Assembly (NCBI GenBank): GCA_902363535.1
Contig: CABJAE010000003.1
Location: 110,133-174,132, forward strand
Source of the DNA: Peptoniphilaceae bacterium
GTDB lineage: Bacteria; Bacillota; Clostridia; Tissierellales; Peptoniphilaceae
Direction of reading: 5' to 3'
Length of the DNA: 64,000 bases
The notes under the pieces are model-generated. The model saw only the letters and a program-made list of their open reading frames with translations, searched no databases and was not told the DNA's origin. Each line of letters begins with the position of its first letter. Position 1 is the stretch's first letter. This document shows positions 27,117 to 36,317 of this stretch, piece after piece. The position numbers and the translations under genes are program-made.

Positions 27117-28494
27117 GGCTCTATGTCAACCATTGGGGAGTCTAGTGAAAACTAGGCTCCTTTTTGTTTTCCTAAAAGCCATTCATCACCGGTCTTTTGA
27201 ACAGACGAAAAGCAGTTTGGTTCGGAAATGATGAAAGTTACGCATCCCAAAAGCGACGCGCTTCACGGTCTTGATCTTGTTGTGCGTTCCTTCCACGTAG
27301 CCGTTACTCCACGGGTAATCAAAGCTGTTGGTGATCTCATCGAACCAGTTTTTGTAGGCGCGCAAGCAGTAGCGCCATTCCTTTTGCCCGCCTTTCTTTG
27401 CCTCTTCCATCCACTTTGAAAGAGCGGTGGCGGCGGTTTCTTTGTCGTTCCGAGAAAGGACGTAGGTGTAAAAGCCTTCTTTTAAGATGTAGGCGGTTCG
27501 TATGGCATCGCTCTTTTCGAGCATGGTGGCGACGAGACCTTTTTCCGCCTCTGTAAGGTCTTTAGCCGGCTTTTTCAGTAGACTGCGGCTTCGTTTAAAC
27601 CATTTTCTTTCCGTCGCCGTCATCCGTTTCTGTTCCCGCTTCCGCACATTTTCCAAGGCCCAATGGACTTGACGGATGAAATGGTACCGGTCGATGACAT
27701 GGGTACTTTGTGGAAAGAAAGCCTCTTTCACGCCTTTAAAGGTGCCGCACATATCGCTGACAAAGATCTCGACGCCGCGTCGTTCCGCTCGATCAATGGA
27801 AGAGAAATAAGCGGCTAAATCCTTGCCGTAGCGCGTCGGAAGAATATCGATGATTCGATGGGCCTCTCCATCGGCCAAGGTGGTTTGGTACTTGCTTCCG
27901 CCACTATCGCCCTTAAACTCGTCGATGCAAAAGACGCGAGGCAGCCGTTGACGGGGCACAAACAGACAAGCCACAATACGGAAAATACTCGTCGTTGAAA
28001 TGCCCACTTCCCGCGCCAACTCCGACACAGAACGAATATCCCGAAAAGCATCCACCACATAAGCGATTAAGCGCTTTGTCATCTGCTTGCCCTTGGCGGC
28101 AAAGGAAAGAGGTGCCTCAAAGCGCGCCCCGCAATCCTTGCAATCATACCGTGTCTTCTTAACCCGCAGAAGCACGTGCTTTCGGCGCATCGGTGCGTCC
28201 CGAAGCACTTGCTCCCGGTGATCGTGGACCCAAGCGTGGGTCGAGCCACAGTGAGGACAAACCCGATCATGAACGGGTTTGCAGTCAATGGTAATGAGCC
28301 GTCTTTCTTCTAAAACAGCGGTAACCTCAACATCTTGGATTCCTAAAAGTAATGTGGTAATATTGTTTTGCACTTGTTTGCCCCCCTTTATTATGTTGTG
28401 GTGATTTAATTTTAGGTGATAGGGAAAACAAGTGCTATCTTTTTGCACAAAAATATCCATTGAGGAATTACTCCCCAATGGATATTATAGAGCC
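27117..28494 (-). mobile_element. ISL3-type insertion sequence, copy A, intact
   Basis: 1378 bp bounded by imperfect 24-bp terminal inverted repeats: left GGCTCTATGTCAACCATTGG..., right (reverse complement) GGCTCTATAATATCCATTGG..., 8 and 11 identical bases at the two ends of the repeat. It is flanked by a perfect 8-bp duplication ATTGTTTT (27109-27116 and 28495-28502), the size expected for ISL3. One transposase gene fills the element. Copies B (46727-48105) and C (from 63827) are near-identical. It sits between the thiC stop codon and the putative thiC terminator. Confidence 0.95.
27186..28373 (-). CDS. ISL3-family transposase, copy A
   Basis: 395 residues from GTG 28373, chosen because TAAAGGGGGG lies 7 bases upstream and the longer frame would run through the terminal repeat. 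The N-terminal zinc-binding region has CPHCGSTHAW and CKDCGARF. A helix-turn-helix (SELAREVGISTTSIFRIV) follows, then the DDE catalytic domain, with FCIDEFKGDSGG (first Asp), DMCGTFKG (second Asp) and the final Glu in GYVEGTHNKIKTVKR. It is open from start to stop with no damage, so the element is probably active. Confidence 0.94.
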   Translation of the reverse strand: MQNNITTLLLGIQDVEVTAVLEERRLITIDCKPVHDRVCPHCGSTHAWVHDHREQVLRDAPMRRKHVLLRVKKTRYDCKDCGARFEAPLSFAAKGKQMTKRLIAYVVDAFRDIRSVSELAREVGISTTSIFRIVACLFVPRQRLPRVFCIDEFKGDSGGSKYQTTLADGEAHRIIDILPTRYGKDLAAYFSSIDRAERRGVEIFVSDMCGTFKGVKEAFFPQSTHVIDRYHFIRQVHWALENVRKREQKRMTATERKWFKRSRSLLKKPAKDLTEAEKGLVATMLEKSDAIRTAYILKEGFYTYVLSRNDKETAATALSKWMEEAKKGGQKEWRYCLRAYKNWFDEITNSFDYPWSNGYVEGTHNKIKTVKRVAFGMRNFHHFRTKLLFVCSKDR

Positions 28495-28500
28495 ATTGTT

Positions 28501-29802
28501 TTACAGAATATCGACTTCTTCGCCGGCGAGAGCTTTGTTCATGCTCCGTACGGCACAGAATTTCCCGCACATGGAGCAGGTTTCTTCCACTTCCGGCGCG
28601 CGGTCGTCCCGTACGGCCTTGGCGTGTTCCGGATCCATGGCTTCTTTAAACATGGCGTCCCAATCCAATTCCCGACGGGCCTTGCCCATGCGGTCGTCGG
28701 CATCCCTCGCGCCGGGAATGCCCTTGGCGATGTCGGCGGCGTGGGCGGCGATCTTCGATGCCATAATCCCTTGCTTTACGTCGTCGGCATTGGGAAGAGC
28801 CAAGTGTTCCGCCGGGGTGACGTAGCAGAGGAAAGCGGCGCCGCTCATGGCTGCCACGGCCCCGCCGATGGCGGCGGTGATGTGGTCGTAACCCGGGGCG
28901 ATGTCGGTGACGATGGGCCCGAGCACGTAGAAGGGCGCGCCCTTACAGAGGCTTTGTTGAATTTCCATATTGGCCTTGACTTGATTCAAGGGCACGTGAC
29001 CCGGGCCTTCGACCATGACTTGCACATCTTTGTCCCACGCCCGTTGAGTCAATTCCCCTAAGCGAACCAATTCTTCGATTTGAAGCAAATCGCCGGCATC
29101 GGCCAAACAGCCCGGGCGCGCGCCGTCGCCGAGGGAGATGGTCATGTCGTATTCGCGGCAAATGTCCAAAATTTCGTCGTAGTATTCGTAGAAGGGGTTT
29201 TCGTTGCCGGTCATGCTCATCCAGGCGAAAACCAAGGAGCCGCCGCGGCTGACGATGTTGGTGGTGCGGCCGAAGCGCTTTAATTGTTCCACCGTGCGGC
29301 GAGTCAGGCCGCAGTGCAAGGTGACGAAGTCGACGCCGTCTTCCCCGTGGGCGCGAATGACTTCGAGGAAATCTTCGGCCGTCAATTGACCCAGGTCTTT
29401 TTTATGGTAGATAACGGAATCGTAAATGGGCACGGTGCCGATCATGGCCGGGCATTCGGAGGTGAGCTTCCGTCTGAAAATCTTCGTATCCCCGTGGGTG
29501 GACAGGTCCATAATGGCGTCGCCGCCGAGTTCCACGGCGTAGTTTACTTTTTCCAGCTCTTCGTCCAGATCTTCCACGTCTTTTGAGACACCTAAGTTGA
29601 CGTTGATCTTGGTCTTTAACATGGAGCCGATGCCCGCGGGATCCAAGGATTTGTGGTTAATGTTGGCGGGAATGGCGACTTTTCCTTCCGCCACCCATTG
29701 TCTGATTTCTTCCGCCGTGCGATTTTCCTTTTCGGCGACGATTTCCATTTCCTTCGTAATGATTCCTTGACGTGCAGCGTCCATTTGTGTTGCGTATGCC
29801 AT
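28501..29802 (-). CDS. thiC: Phosphomethylpyrimidine synthase (HMP-P synthase)
   Basis: 433 residues, the short clostridial form without the ~150-residue N-terminal extension of proteobacterial ThiC. It converts aminoimidazole ribotide to HMP phosphate using SAM and a 4Fe-4S cluster. Visible motifs include [55 protein letters not shown] and the C-terminal cluster cysteines 409, 412 and 416 in CSMCGKFC. The start overlaps the thiD stop by one base (TAATG). It is last in the riboswitch-thiM-E-D-C operon. Its stop codon lies at the 8-bp duplication of ISL3 copy A, so its native 3' untranslated region has been split. Confidence 0.97.
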   Translation of the reverse strand: MAYATQMDAARQGIITKEMEIVAEKENRTAEEIRQWVAEGKVAIPANINHKSLDPAGIGSMLKTKINVNLGVSKDVEDLDEELEKVNYAVELGGDAIMDLSTHGDTKIFRRKLTSECPAMIGTVPIYDSVIYHKKDLGQLTAEDFLEVIRAHGEDGVDFVTLHCGLTRRTVEQLKRFGRTTNIVSRGGSLVFAWMSMTGNENPFYEYYDEILDICREYDMTISLGDGARPGCLADAGDLLQIEELVRLGELTQRAWDKDVQVMVEGPGHVPLNQVKANMEIQQSLCKGAPFYVLGPIVTDIAPGYDHITAAIGGAVAAMSGAAFLCYVTPAEHLALPNADDVKQGIMASKIAAHAADIAKGIPGARDADDRMGKARRELDWDAMFKEAMDPEHAKAVRDDRAPEVEETCSMCGKFCAVRSMNKALAGEEVDIL

Positions 29803-30581
29803 TATTTATTTCTCCTAACCATGTGATTGATCGGGCCTCGTCCTCGTCCCAGGTCGAGACCGTCAGCGATTGCGTCGTATACGTAATTTTTTGCTTCTTC
29901 CACGGCCTTTGCCTCATCGAGTCCCAGGGCCAAATACGAGGCGATGGCCGATGACAGGGTGCAGCCCGTGCCGTGGGTGTTGGGATTGTCGAGCATGGGT
30001 TTTTCAAAGATGTGGATGTTTCCGTCGTAGAATACATCCGCCGCCCGACCGGTGCCGTGGCCGCCTTTTACCAAGGCCGATGCGCCGTAGGCGTCGTAAA
30101 GGGCTTTGGCCGCCTTCTCTTGATCCGCCGCGGATTCGATTTTCATGCCCGTTAAAAGTTCCGCTTCGGGGATATTCGGCGTAAGGAGCGTGGCCAAGGG
30201 AAAGAGAACGGTTTTTAAACTTTCCATGGCCTCGTCTCGTAACAAAGGCGATCCGGAGGTGGCCACCATAACCGGATCGAGAACCACCGGGCCTTTGTAG
30301 CCCGCCAGCTCTTCGCCGATGATTTTTATGATCTCAGGGGATGAGACCATGCCGATTTTTACGGCGTCGGGGGAAATGTCCGTCATTACAGAGCGAATCT
30401 CTTCCGCCACAATCTCGCCGCCCAAGTCGAAAATGGCCTGCACCCCGGTGGTATTTTGCGCGGTAATGGCGGTAATGGCCGAGGTGGCGAAAACCCCCAG
30501 GGCCGTGGCGGTTTTTATATCCGCCTGAATCCCCGCGCCGCCGGAGGAGTCGCTGCCGGCGATGGTGAGCATCGTCTTCAC
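29802..30581 (-). CDS. thiD: HMP / HMP-phosphate kinase
   Basis: 259 residues from GTG 30581, with GGGAGG 7 bases upstream and a GTGA overlap with the thiE stop; an in-frame ATG three codons later is the alternative. Ribokinase-fold motifs are [17 protein letters not shown] near the N-terminus, [11 protein letters not shown] and [15 protein letters not shown] at the C-terminus with the catalytic Asp region. It phosphorylates HMP and HMP-P to HMP-PP for coupling by ThiE. It is tightly coupled to thiE upstream and thiC downstream. Confidence 0.95.
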   Translation of the reverse strand: MKTMLTIAGSDSSGGAGIQADIKTATALGVFATSAITAITAQNTTGVQAIFDLGGEIVAEEIRSVMTDISPDAVKIGMVSSPEIIKIIGEELAGYKGPVVLDPVMVATSGSPLLRDEAMESLKTVLFPLATLLTPNIPEAELLTGMKIESAADQEKAAKALYDAYGASALVKGGHGTGRAADVFYDGNIHIFEKPMLDNPNTHGTGCTLSSAIASYLALGLDEAKAVEEAKNYVYDAIADGLDLGRGRGPINHMVRRNK

Positions 30582-31264
30582 TTCGCCGCCTCCCACTTCT
30601 CTGCCAATTCTTTCGCCGCGGCCTTGGGATCTTCCGCCGAGGCGATGGCGGAGACGACGAAAAATCCGTCCACGCCGGTTTCGGCCAGGGCTTTCATGTC
30701 CTCGGCCTTTACGCCGCCGCCGATGGTAATGGGCAGAGGCGAAATGGCCGCGAGCTCCTTAATTTCTTCGACGGTGCGGTAGACGATGTTTCCGTTTTCG
30801 TCCAGACCGCAGTCTTTTTTCGTATCCGTTTCGTGGAAGGGGCCGGCGCCGAAGTAATCCACGTCCTTGAAATTTCCTTCCCGGACGTAGCGGGTCAAGT
30901 CGCCGGTGGGCGCGGAGAGGCCGATGACCGCATCGGGACCTAAGTATTTTCGGCACACGGACACGGGAATATCCGATTGGCCCATGTGGACGCCGTCGAT
31001 TTTCGCTCCCGCTTCTCGCGCCGCCAGAGCTACGTCCATGCGGTCGTTAATGAGCAGTGTGACCTCGTCTTCTTTCTTCATGGATGCGATGAGATCCGAC
31101 GCCCCACGAGCCAGGTCGATCATTTCCCGCGCCGATGCGGTTTTCGAACGCAGCTGAATGCAGGTAAATCCCGCCTCGATGGCATCACGAATAATGGGAA
31201 GCACCGGGCGGTTCCAGGTGTTTTCAGGGCCGACGACGAAGTATTTTTCAATGCTGAATTTCAT
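30578..31264 (-). CDS. thiE: Thiamine-phosphate synthase, first ThiE
   Basis: 228 residues, TIM barrel joining HMP-PP and thiazole phosphate. Motifs are FTCIQLRSK (phosphate and Mg region), LLINDRMDVALAA, DGVHMGQSDIP, GLSAPT, GAGPFHETDTKKDC and ITIGGGV. A short insertion after the GAGPFHETDTKK loop makes it slightly longer than usual. It directly abuts thiM upstream (TAA then ATG, no gap) and overlaps thiD. A second ThiE-like gene lies at 33178-33792 in the thiazole operon. Confidence 0.9.
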   Translation of the reverse strand: MKFSIEKYFVVGPENTWNRPVLPIIRDAIEAGFTCIQLRSKTASAREMIDLARGASDLIASMKKEDEVTLLINDRMDVALAAREAGAKIDGVHMGQSDIPVSVCRKYLGPDAVIGLSAPTGDLTRYVREGNFKDVDYFGAGPFHETDTKKDCGLDENGNIVYRTVEEIKELAAISPLPITIGGGVKAEDMKALAETGVDGFFVVSAIASAEDPKAAAKELAEKWEAAK

Positions 31265-32080
31265 TTAAATCTCCTTCATGGGGCAGGCGGTCAAATCGTC
31301 GCCGGTCATATTGGACAGGGCGTCTAAAAAGGCCACCTTAAAGCTCGCCGTGCCCTCGGCTTTCTTTTCCGCTATGGCGCCGGCCACATTGTAGGCATTG
31401 GTGGCCGCCACCGCCGCCGTAAAGGGGTCCGTGACCGAATGATAAACGGCGCAGACGCCGCCTAAAGAGCAGCCGCTTCCCGTAATGCGGGCGAAGTATT
31501 CGCTGCCGCCGAAGGAGAGAATGGTGCGCTCGCCGTCGGTGATTAAATCGTCTTTTCCCGACACGCAGACGGCGCCCTTAATGAAGCGGGCCAAGGTCTC
31601 CGCCGCTTCTCGCGCCGATTCCACGCTCTCCGTGGAATCCACGCCGCGCACTTTGCCTTCGTCGGTGTCGATTAAGCCCCACATTTTCGCCAGGGTAATC
31701 ACTTCCGAGGCGTTGGCGCGGACGATGGCCGGGGGATAATCTTTCATATCCGTCAAGAGCTTGGTCCTCAGCTCGCCCATGCCTGCCGCCACGGGATCCA
31801 ACACATAGGCGCACTTTTCGTGGGCGGCCTTCGCCGCATTGGGCACGGTTTCGGCGTGGACGGGAATCAAGGTGCCCACGTTGATGTAGAGGCATTTGGC
31901 GATCTCTGCCATGGTATTTCCCTCGTCGGGCATGTAGACCATGGCCGCCGAACCGCCCACGGCGATTTGTGCGTTGGCGACGAAATCGATGGTGACGAAA
32001 TTTGTAATAGACGGAGCCATGGGGCAGTTTGCCCGCACGTCTTCCTGTGCTTTTATTAAGGCATTCTTTAAATCGTTCAT
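31265..32080 (-). CDS. thiM: Hydroxyethylthiazole kinase
   Basis: 271 residues from ATG 32080 (AGGAAGG upstream). It phosphorylates salvaged thiazole alcohol. Family motifs are CPMAPSITNFVTIDFVAN near residue 18, IGGSAAMVYMPDE, VLDPVAAGMGELR and ITGSGCSLGGVCAVY with the ATP-binding loop. It is the first gene of the thiMEDC operon and is directly controlled by the TPP riboswitch at 32163-32240. The presence of ThiM together with ThiG shows both salvage and de novo routes to the thiazole. Confidence 0.94.
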   Translation of the reverse strand: MNDLKNALIKAQEDVRANCPMAPSITNFVTIDFVANAQIAVGGSAAMVYMPDEGNTMAEIAKCLYINVGTLIPVHAETVPNAAKAAHEKCAYVLDPVAAGMGELRTKLLTDMKDYPPAIVRANASEVITLAKMWGLIDTDEGKVRGVDSTESVESAREAAETLARFIKGAVCVSGKDDLITDGERTILSFGGSEYFARITGSGCSLGGVCAVYHSVTDPFTAAVAATNAYNVAGAIAEKKAEGTASFKVAFLDALSNMTGDDLTACPMKEI

Positions 32081-32099
32081 TTTGTCCTTCCTTTCGAGA

Positions 32100-32133
32100 C
32101 AAAAAAAAGGCATCTTCCCGTGAGAAGATACCT
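32100..32133 (-). terminator. Expression-platform terminator before thiM
   Basis: The minus strand has GG-ATCTTC-loop-GAAGAT-CC (one bulge each side) followed by eight T residues, between the TPP aptamer and the thiM ribosome-binding site. Confidence 0.82.
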
Positions 32134-32162
32134 AAATTAAGGCCGCCCGAAAAGGCGGGCCA

Positions 32163-32240
32163 TGCATTCCTACGCGAGTCTTAACTCACAGGTTCAAAGG
32201 GTCAGGTTTTACCTTCTCAACTATCAAAGTTCCCCTTGCG
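32163..32240 (-). promoter_or_regulatory. TPP riboswitch controlling thiM-thiE-thiD-thiC
   Basis: The minus strand reads GGGGAAC...GTTGAGAAGG, then CTGACCCTTTGAACCTGT, then ACTCGCGTAGGAATGCA. These match the conserved THI-box segments (CTGAGA-like, ACCCTTTGAACCTG and GCGTAGGGAA-like). A GC-rich hairpin at 32141-32161 and the terminator at 32100-32133 follow. TPP binding should lower expression of the operon. Confidence 0.92.
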
Positions 32241-32248
32241 CTATTCAT

Positions 32249-32282
32249 TTAAAAAGACCTTACCATTCGGCAAGGTCTTTGT
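32249..32282 (-). terminator. Terminator upstream of the thiM riboswitch
   Basis: The minus strand has AAGACCTT-10 bases-AAGGTCTT followed by TTT. It should end transcripts from the flavodoxin/ferredoxin gene before the thiM leader. Confidence 0.75.
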
Positions 32283-32301
32283 CAAATAAAAAACCACGAC
32301 G

Positions 32302-32362
32302 AATAAGCCGACCCGCGCTTCTGAAAAGTCGACAGGCGGCTTATTTCGCGCCACGTGGCGCG
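32302..32362. repeat. Stem-loop plus perfect 16-bp palindrome between EFR1-type gene and thiM
   Basis: AATAAGCCG (32302-32310) can pair with CGGCTTATT (32337-32345). Immediately beside it CGCGCCACGTGGCGCG (32347-32362) is its own reverse complement. No gene lies here. The palindrome could be an operator or a strong RNA hairpin downstream of the 32401 gene. Confidence 0.55.
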
Positions 32363-32400
32363 CGCCGTAATTTTTTTGGACGGATAAACGATCGATGGCT

Positions 32401-33147
32401 CTATTTTTCAAGCACCTTTTCCAGCGTATAGCGGAATTTTCCCGCCGTCTTCTTTCCGTACTCGATGGCTTCCACCGGGCAGTAATTCATGCAAGCCATG
32501 CAGTGGGTGCAGCGGTCGTACCACACGGGCCGCCCTTCCTCGAGCTTCACATTGGCTAAAATGCAGCGGCGTTCGCATTCGCCGCAGGAGATGCAGTTGT
32601 CCTTGGCGTAAAAGGGCTTGGCCTTCACAAAAAGGGCGTAATAGGCGCCGTTGATGGATGTAAGCAGTCGGCCGAGAATGCCCGCGCCTTTCGCGCCGCT
32701 TTTTTTCGCCGCGATTCTATCTGCGATTTCATCGATTTTTTTATCGGCTTTGGCGATAATGGTTCGGGCTTCGGCCGTCTTCGGCACATCGAACATGGCG
32801 ATGTAGTTTTCAGGCATGATCACCTCAAAGGCGCCGCCGTAGGCCAGGTTTTTCTCCCGGGCCATTTTTTCTTCGTACACCGACGCGCCGCCGATGCCGG
32901 AGCCGCAGGTCATGACCAAATAAAGGGTTTCGGCCTCCACCTCGATCTGATTCCAGTAATCTTCCACGATGCGGGGCACGCGCCAACAATAGGTCGGCGT
33001 CACCAAGATCACGGTGTCGTCCTTGATGGCCTCCATGGCGCCGGTTTTGATGCGCTCCCCTATATCCACGGCGTCCACACCTAATTTATCGGCCAGTTTT
33101 CTCGCCACATAGGCGCTGTTTCCCGTGCCGCTGTAATAATAAATCAT
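32401..33147 (-). CDS. Flavodoxin-domain / 4Fe-4S ferredoxin fusion protein (EFR1-type)
   Basis: 248 residues. The N-terminal flavodoxin-like domain (IYYYSGTGNSAYVARKLADK, FMN phosphate loop) spans about 1-165. The C-terminus carries two 4Fe-4S motifs, CISCGECERRC and CTHCMACMNYC followed by P. Such fusions are low-potential electron carriers in anaerobes. The gene lies between the two thiamine clusters, both of which contain an enzyme needing low-potential electrons (ThiC, ThiH), so it is a candidate electron donor; this is inference. A TATACT box and AGGAGG lie just upstream of the start. Confidence 0.88.
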   Translation of the reverse strand: MIYYYSGTGNSAYVARKLADKLGVDAVDIGERIKTGAMEAIKDDTVILVTPTYCWRVPRIVEDYWNQIEVEAETLYLVMTCGSGIGGASVYEEKMAREKNLAYGGAFEVIMPENYIAMFDVPKTAEARTIIAKADKKIDEIADRIAAKKSGAKGAGILGRLLTSINGAYYALFVKAKPFYAKDNCISCGECERRCILANVKLEEGRPVWYDRCTHCMACMNYCPVEAIEYGKKTAGKFRYTLEKVLEK

Positions 33148-33177
33148 AAACCCCTCCTATGGGAGCAGTATAACATA

Positions 33178-33792
33178 TTACAGATCTTTCATTCGGGCGC
33201 GGAGGCTTTTTACCGCCGCTTCGGGATCGACCGCGTATTGAATGGCGGAAACCACGCAGATGCCGTCGAAGTCCTCGCCCTTTAGCTCGGGGAGGGTCTT
33301 TTCGTTGATGCCGCCGATGGCGTACACGGGCACCTTCGCGCATTTTTTAATGGCGCGGAAGGTCTCCATGGACGTGTGGCGGGTAATGACTTTGGTCTGC
33401 GTGGGGAAAAGGGCGCCGGTGCCGAAGTAGCTTGCCCCTTCCGCTTCCGCTTCTTTTGCCCGCTCCACGGTTTTTACCGAGGCGCCGATGAGGGCATTTT
33501 CCCCTAAAATGGCCCGAGCTTCTTTCACGGCCATGTCGTCGTCTCCCAAGTGGACGCCGACGCCTAATTTTTTCGCCACGTCCACCCGATCGTCGATGAT
33601 CAGGGGCGTGTCGTATTTATCCGCTTCTTTTTTTATTCGAAGGGCCCGCGCGTAGACTTCCTCGTCGGAAAGCTCTTTTTCTCTGAGCTGGATCAAATCC
33701 ACCCCGCCTCGTAAGGCCGCGAAGACGTCTGCGAAAAAATCCTCTTCGTCGTCGTACTTTGTGGAATCCGTAATGTAATAAAGCGTCTTCAT
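33178..33792 (-). CDS. thiE: Second thiamine-phosphate synthase-like protein (ThiE/TenI family)
   Basis: 204 residues, same TIM-barrel family as the gene at 30578. Conserved pieces include VDLIQLREKELSDEE, LIIDDRVDVAKKLG, VHLGDDDM, GTGALFPTQTK and VYAIGGI. The TxTK loop that binds the substrate phosphate is intact, so it may be a true ThiE and not only a TenI-type thiazole aromatase. It overlaps the thiH stop by 4 bp (ATGA), at the 3' end of thiS-F-G-H. Having a ThiE-like gene in each thi operon is common enough but leaves their division of labour open. Confidence 0.85.
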   Translation of the reverse strand: MKTLYYITDSTKYDDEEDFFADVFAALRGGVDLIQLREKELSDEEVYARALRIKKEADKYDTPLIIDDRVDVAKKLGVGVHLGDDDMAVKEARAILGENALIGASVKTVERAKEAEAEGASYFGTGALFPTQTKVITRHTSMETFRAIKKCAKVPVYAIGGINEKTLPELKGEDFDGICVVSAIQYAVDPEAAVKSLRARMKDL

Positions 33793-34946
33793 AGGCGAAT
33801 GTAGTCGTTTCTCAGGACGTAGAGGCCTTCTTCTTTCAGATCCTTTTCGATTTCATCCAAGGTGCGGGTGTCGGCGATGACGAATTGTTCTTCCCCTTCG
33901 TCTTCATCGGGCTCTTCGCCGCGGCGACCGATCCCCGTATCCACGGAAGCGGAAATCTTTGTAGCGGCATAGATCATGGCCTGATCTCTGAATTCTTTTC
34001 TTTCCCGCGTGGAAATGGTAATGGATGCAAAGGGCATGAAAATCCGCATGGCACAAATAAATTGCATGAGCTTCTTTTCACCGATGCGATTGGTATTGTC
34101 TACATCTTCCGCGCCGTGGGTGGGGCGAATTCGCGGGAAGGACACGGCGATTTCCACGTGGGGGTACTTCCGTTGTACCAAGTAGGCGTGAAGGCCCAAG
34201 CGGAAGCAGTCGGCCACGGGATCAGCCAAGCCGAAGAGCACGCCGAAGCCCACGCCCCGCATGCCGCCCATGGCGGCCCGCTCTTGGGTGCCCATGCGGT
34301 AGATGATGCTCCGTTTGTTTCCCCGGGGATGGTAGTAGTCGTAGACTTCGGGATCGTAGCTTTCCTGGAACACGGTGACGAAGTCGGCGCCGGCTTTTTG
34401 CAGCCGTTCGTAATCGGCTACATTGGCGGGATAAATTTCAAGGCTCACGACGCGGAAGTATTTTCTCGCAAGCTTTACGGCTTCTTCGATGTATTCCACC
34501 GACGAATAGTGATTGCTTTCGCCGGTTAAGATCAGCACGTCTTCGATGCCGTCTTTTGCCAGTGCCCGCATTTCCACTTCGATTTCATCGGAATTCAGCG
34601 CCGCCCGCTTAATGTCGCTCTTGGCGTTAAATCCGCAGTAGCGGCAGCCGTTTTCGCAGTAATTGGCGATGTAGAGGGGCGAGAAGGAATACACATTGTC
34701 GCCGAAGTATTGCCGGCGAAGGCCGCGGGCTTTTACCATCATTTGTTCGAGATAAGGTTCCGCCGCAGGAGAAAGCAGGGTGTAGAAATCATCCGGTGTG
34801 AGGCGATCTTTCCTGAGCACTTCCGCTACTTCGGCGCCGGTAACGGTCCTTTTGCTTTGCCGTTCGTAGGTGGATGCGATTTCTTCGGGAATGGCCTCGG
34901 AGATTTGATCCATGCCCGGGGCGTAATCGAATACTGTTTTAATCAT
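33789..34946 (-). CDS. thiH: 2-Iminoacetate synthase (radical SAM, anaerobic thiazole synthesis)
   Basis: 385 residues from ATG 34946, which has GAGGAGGGC upstream. The radical-SAM cluster motif CENGCRYC is at residues 97-104 (CX3CX2C). It cleaves tyrosine to give dehydroglycine for ThiG and p-cresol. Use of ThiH and not the oxygen-dependent ThiO fits an anaerobe. The gene starts 10 bp after thiG and overlaps the second thiE by 4 bp. Confidence 0.95.
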   Translation of the reverse strand: MIKTVFDYAPGMDQISEAIPEEIASTYERQSKRTVTGAEVAEVLRKDRLTPDDFYTLLSPAAEPYLEQMMVKARGLRRQYFGDNVYSFSPLYIANYCENGCRYCGFNAKSDIKRAALNSDEIEVEMRALAKDGIEDVLILTGESNHYSSVEYIEEAVKLARKYFRVVSLEIYPANVADYERLQKAGADFVTVFQESYDPEVYDYYHPRGNKRSIIYRMGTQERAAMGGMRGVGFGVLFGLADPVADCFRLGLHAYLVQRKYPHVEIAVSFPRIRPTHGAEDVDNTNRIGEKKLMQFICAMRIFMPFASITISTRERKEFRDQAMIYAATKISASVDTGIGRRGEEPDEDEGEEQFVIADTRTLDEIEKDLKEEGLYVLRNDYIRL

Positions 34947-34956
34947 AAAGCCCTCC

Positions 34957-35721
34957 TCAATCAAAGAAGTCTCTCAAAGGAGAAGAGGGATCGGCGCCTT
35001 TGTCCAGGACGCGGCCCGGTCCGGATAAATAGCCCAGGCGGCCCGCTTCGATAGCCAGCTTAAAGGCCTTGGCCATCATGGGAATGTCGTTGGCCGTGGC
35101 GATGCCCGTGTTGGCCATAATGGCGGCGGCGCCCATTTCCATGGCTTCGGCGGCTTGGGAGGGGCGGCCGATGCCCGCATCGACGATAATGGGCAGGTCG
35201 ATTTCGTCGATTAAAATTTGGATAAATGCCTTCGTGGCCAAACCGCGGTTGCTGCCGATGGGCGAAGCCAAAGGCATAATGGCGGCGGCACCGGCACTTG
35301 CCATGTCGCGGGCGTAGTTCAGATCCGGATACATATAGGGCATGACGACGAAGCCTTCATTGGCCAAAATATCCGTGGCCTTTAAGGTTTGTTCGTTGTC
35401 GGGGAGTAAGTACTTGGAGTCGCGCATGATTTCGATTTTAACGAAATTGCCGCAGCCCATTTCCTTCGCCAAGCGGGCGATGCGTACGGCCTCATCGGCG
35501 TTGCGGGCGCCGCTGGTATTGGGAATCAAGGTGACGTTTTTCGGAATAAATTCCAAAATATTCGTCACATCCGCCGTGTTCGCCCGGCGAAGGGCCACGG
35601 TAATCATTTCCGCACCGGCGTGGGTAATGGCGGCGTCGATTAATTCCGGCGCGTACTTGCCCGATCCTAAAATAAAGCGAGACTCAAAAGTCTTGTCCCC
35701 TAATTTCCACGTATCTTTCAC
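34957..35721 (-). CDS. thiG: Thiazole synthase
   Basis: 254 residues from GTG 35721, which has AGGAGG 6 bases upstream and a GTGA overlap with thiF. The longer frame inside thiF is rejected. It joins dehydroglycine, deoxyxylulose phosphate and ThiS thiocarboxylate. Visible motifs are [37 protein letters not shown] with the Schiff-base Lys, PIGSNRGLA and [19 protein letters not shown]. Family and context agree. Confidence 0.96.
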   Translation of the reverse strand: MKDTWKLGDKTFESRFILGSGKYAPELIDAAITHAGAEMITVALRRANTADVTNILEFIPKNVTLIPNTSGARNADEAVRIARLAKEMGCGNFVKIEIMRDSKYLLPDNEQTLKATDILANEGFVVMPYMYPDLNYARDMASAGAAAIMPLASPIGSNRGLATKAFIQILIDEIDLPIIVDAGIGRPSQAAEAMEMGAAAIMANTGIATANDIPMMAKAFKLAIEAGRLGYLSGPGRVLDKGADPSSPLRDFFD

Positions 35722-36317
35722 TCGAATCCTCCTATCATCAGTTCGAAAACAACTTGACATTCCATGGCGGCGATGGTCATGACCTTGGGCAGGTAACAAT
35801 CCCTGCGGTCCTCGCCGTTAAAATCTCCCACCATATGAATGTGACCGAAATCCTTGCGCATCACGGCGCCCGAGGGCCCCGCCACGCCGGTGGTACAGAC
35901 ATAAGGTGTTGTGTGCTCTTGGAAAAAATCAAAGGCCTCTATTTTCGACCGGACGCCGTCGTAGGCCTCCACCACAATGTCGGCCTCGGCTTCAATGCCT
36001 TCAAGCACCTCGGCGTCCACAAATTCATCGCGCGCCTCCACACAAACGTGGGGCAGCCAATCCTTTATGCGCTCCGCCGTGGCCTGCGCCTTCTTTTTTC
36101 CTATATCTGAAACGCTGTAGTTTTGGCGATTTAAATTCGACGCCTCCACCACATCGAAATCGTACAAAATAAGTTTTCCGACGCCCAGGCGAGCCAATAT
36201 CCACGCCACTTGGGATCCCAAACCGCCGCAACCTAATACGGCGACGGTAAAGTCCTTCACGGCTTCGCTGATCTCGGGCCTTTGACGGGCCAGGACGTCC
36301 TCTCGTTTAACCTCCAC
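35718..36317 (-). CDS. thiF: Sulfur carrier protein ThiS adenylyltransferase (short ThiF)
   Basis: About 199 residues from GTG 36317. An ATG at 36344 is possible but lies inside thiS with no ribosome-binding site. The start is the least certain part. The Rossmann/E1-like ATP-binding motif [15 protein letters not shown] begins about 25 residues in, and [15 protein letters not shown] supplies the Mg and ATP-contacting Asp/Asn/Arg residues. It adenylates the ThiS C-terminus. It is the short form (~200 residues) without the zinc-Cys C-terminal domain of MoeB-like E1 proteins. It overlaps thiS upstream and thiG downstream. Confidence 0.88.
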   Translation of the reverse strand: MEVKREDVLARQRPEISEAVKDFTVAVLGCGGLGSQVAWILARLGVGKLILYDFDVVEASNLNRQNYSVSDIGKKKAQATAERIKDWLPHVCVEARDEFVDAEVLEGIEAEADIVVEAYDGVRSKIEAFDFFQEHTTPYVCTTGVAGPSGAVMRKDFGHIHMVGDFNGEDRRDCYLPKVMTIAAMECQVVFELMIGGFE

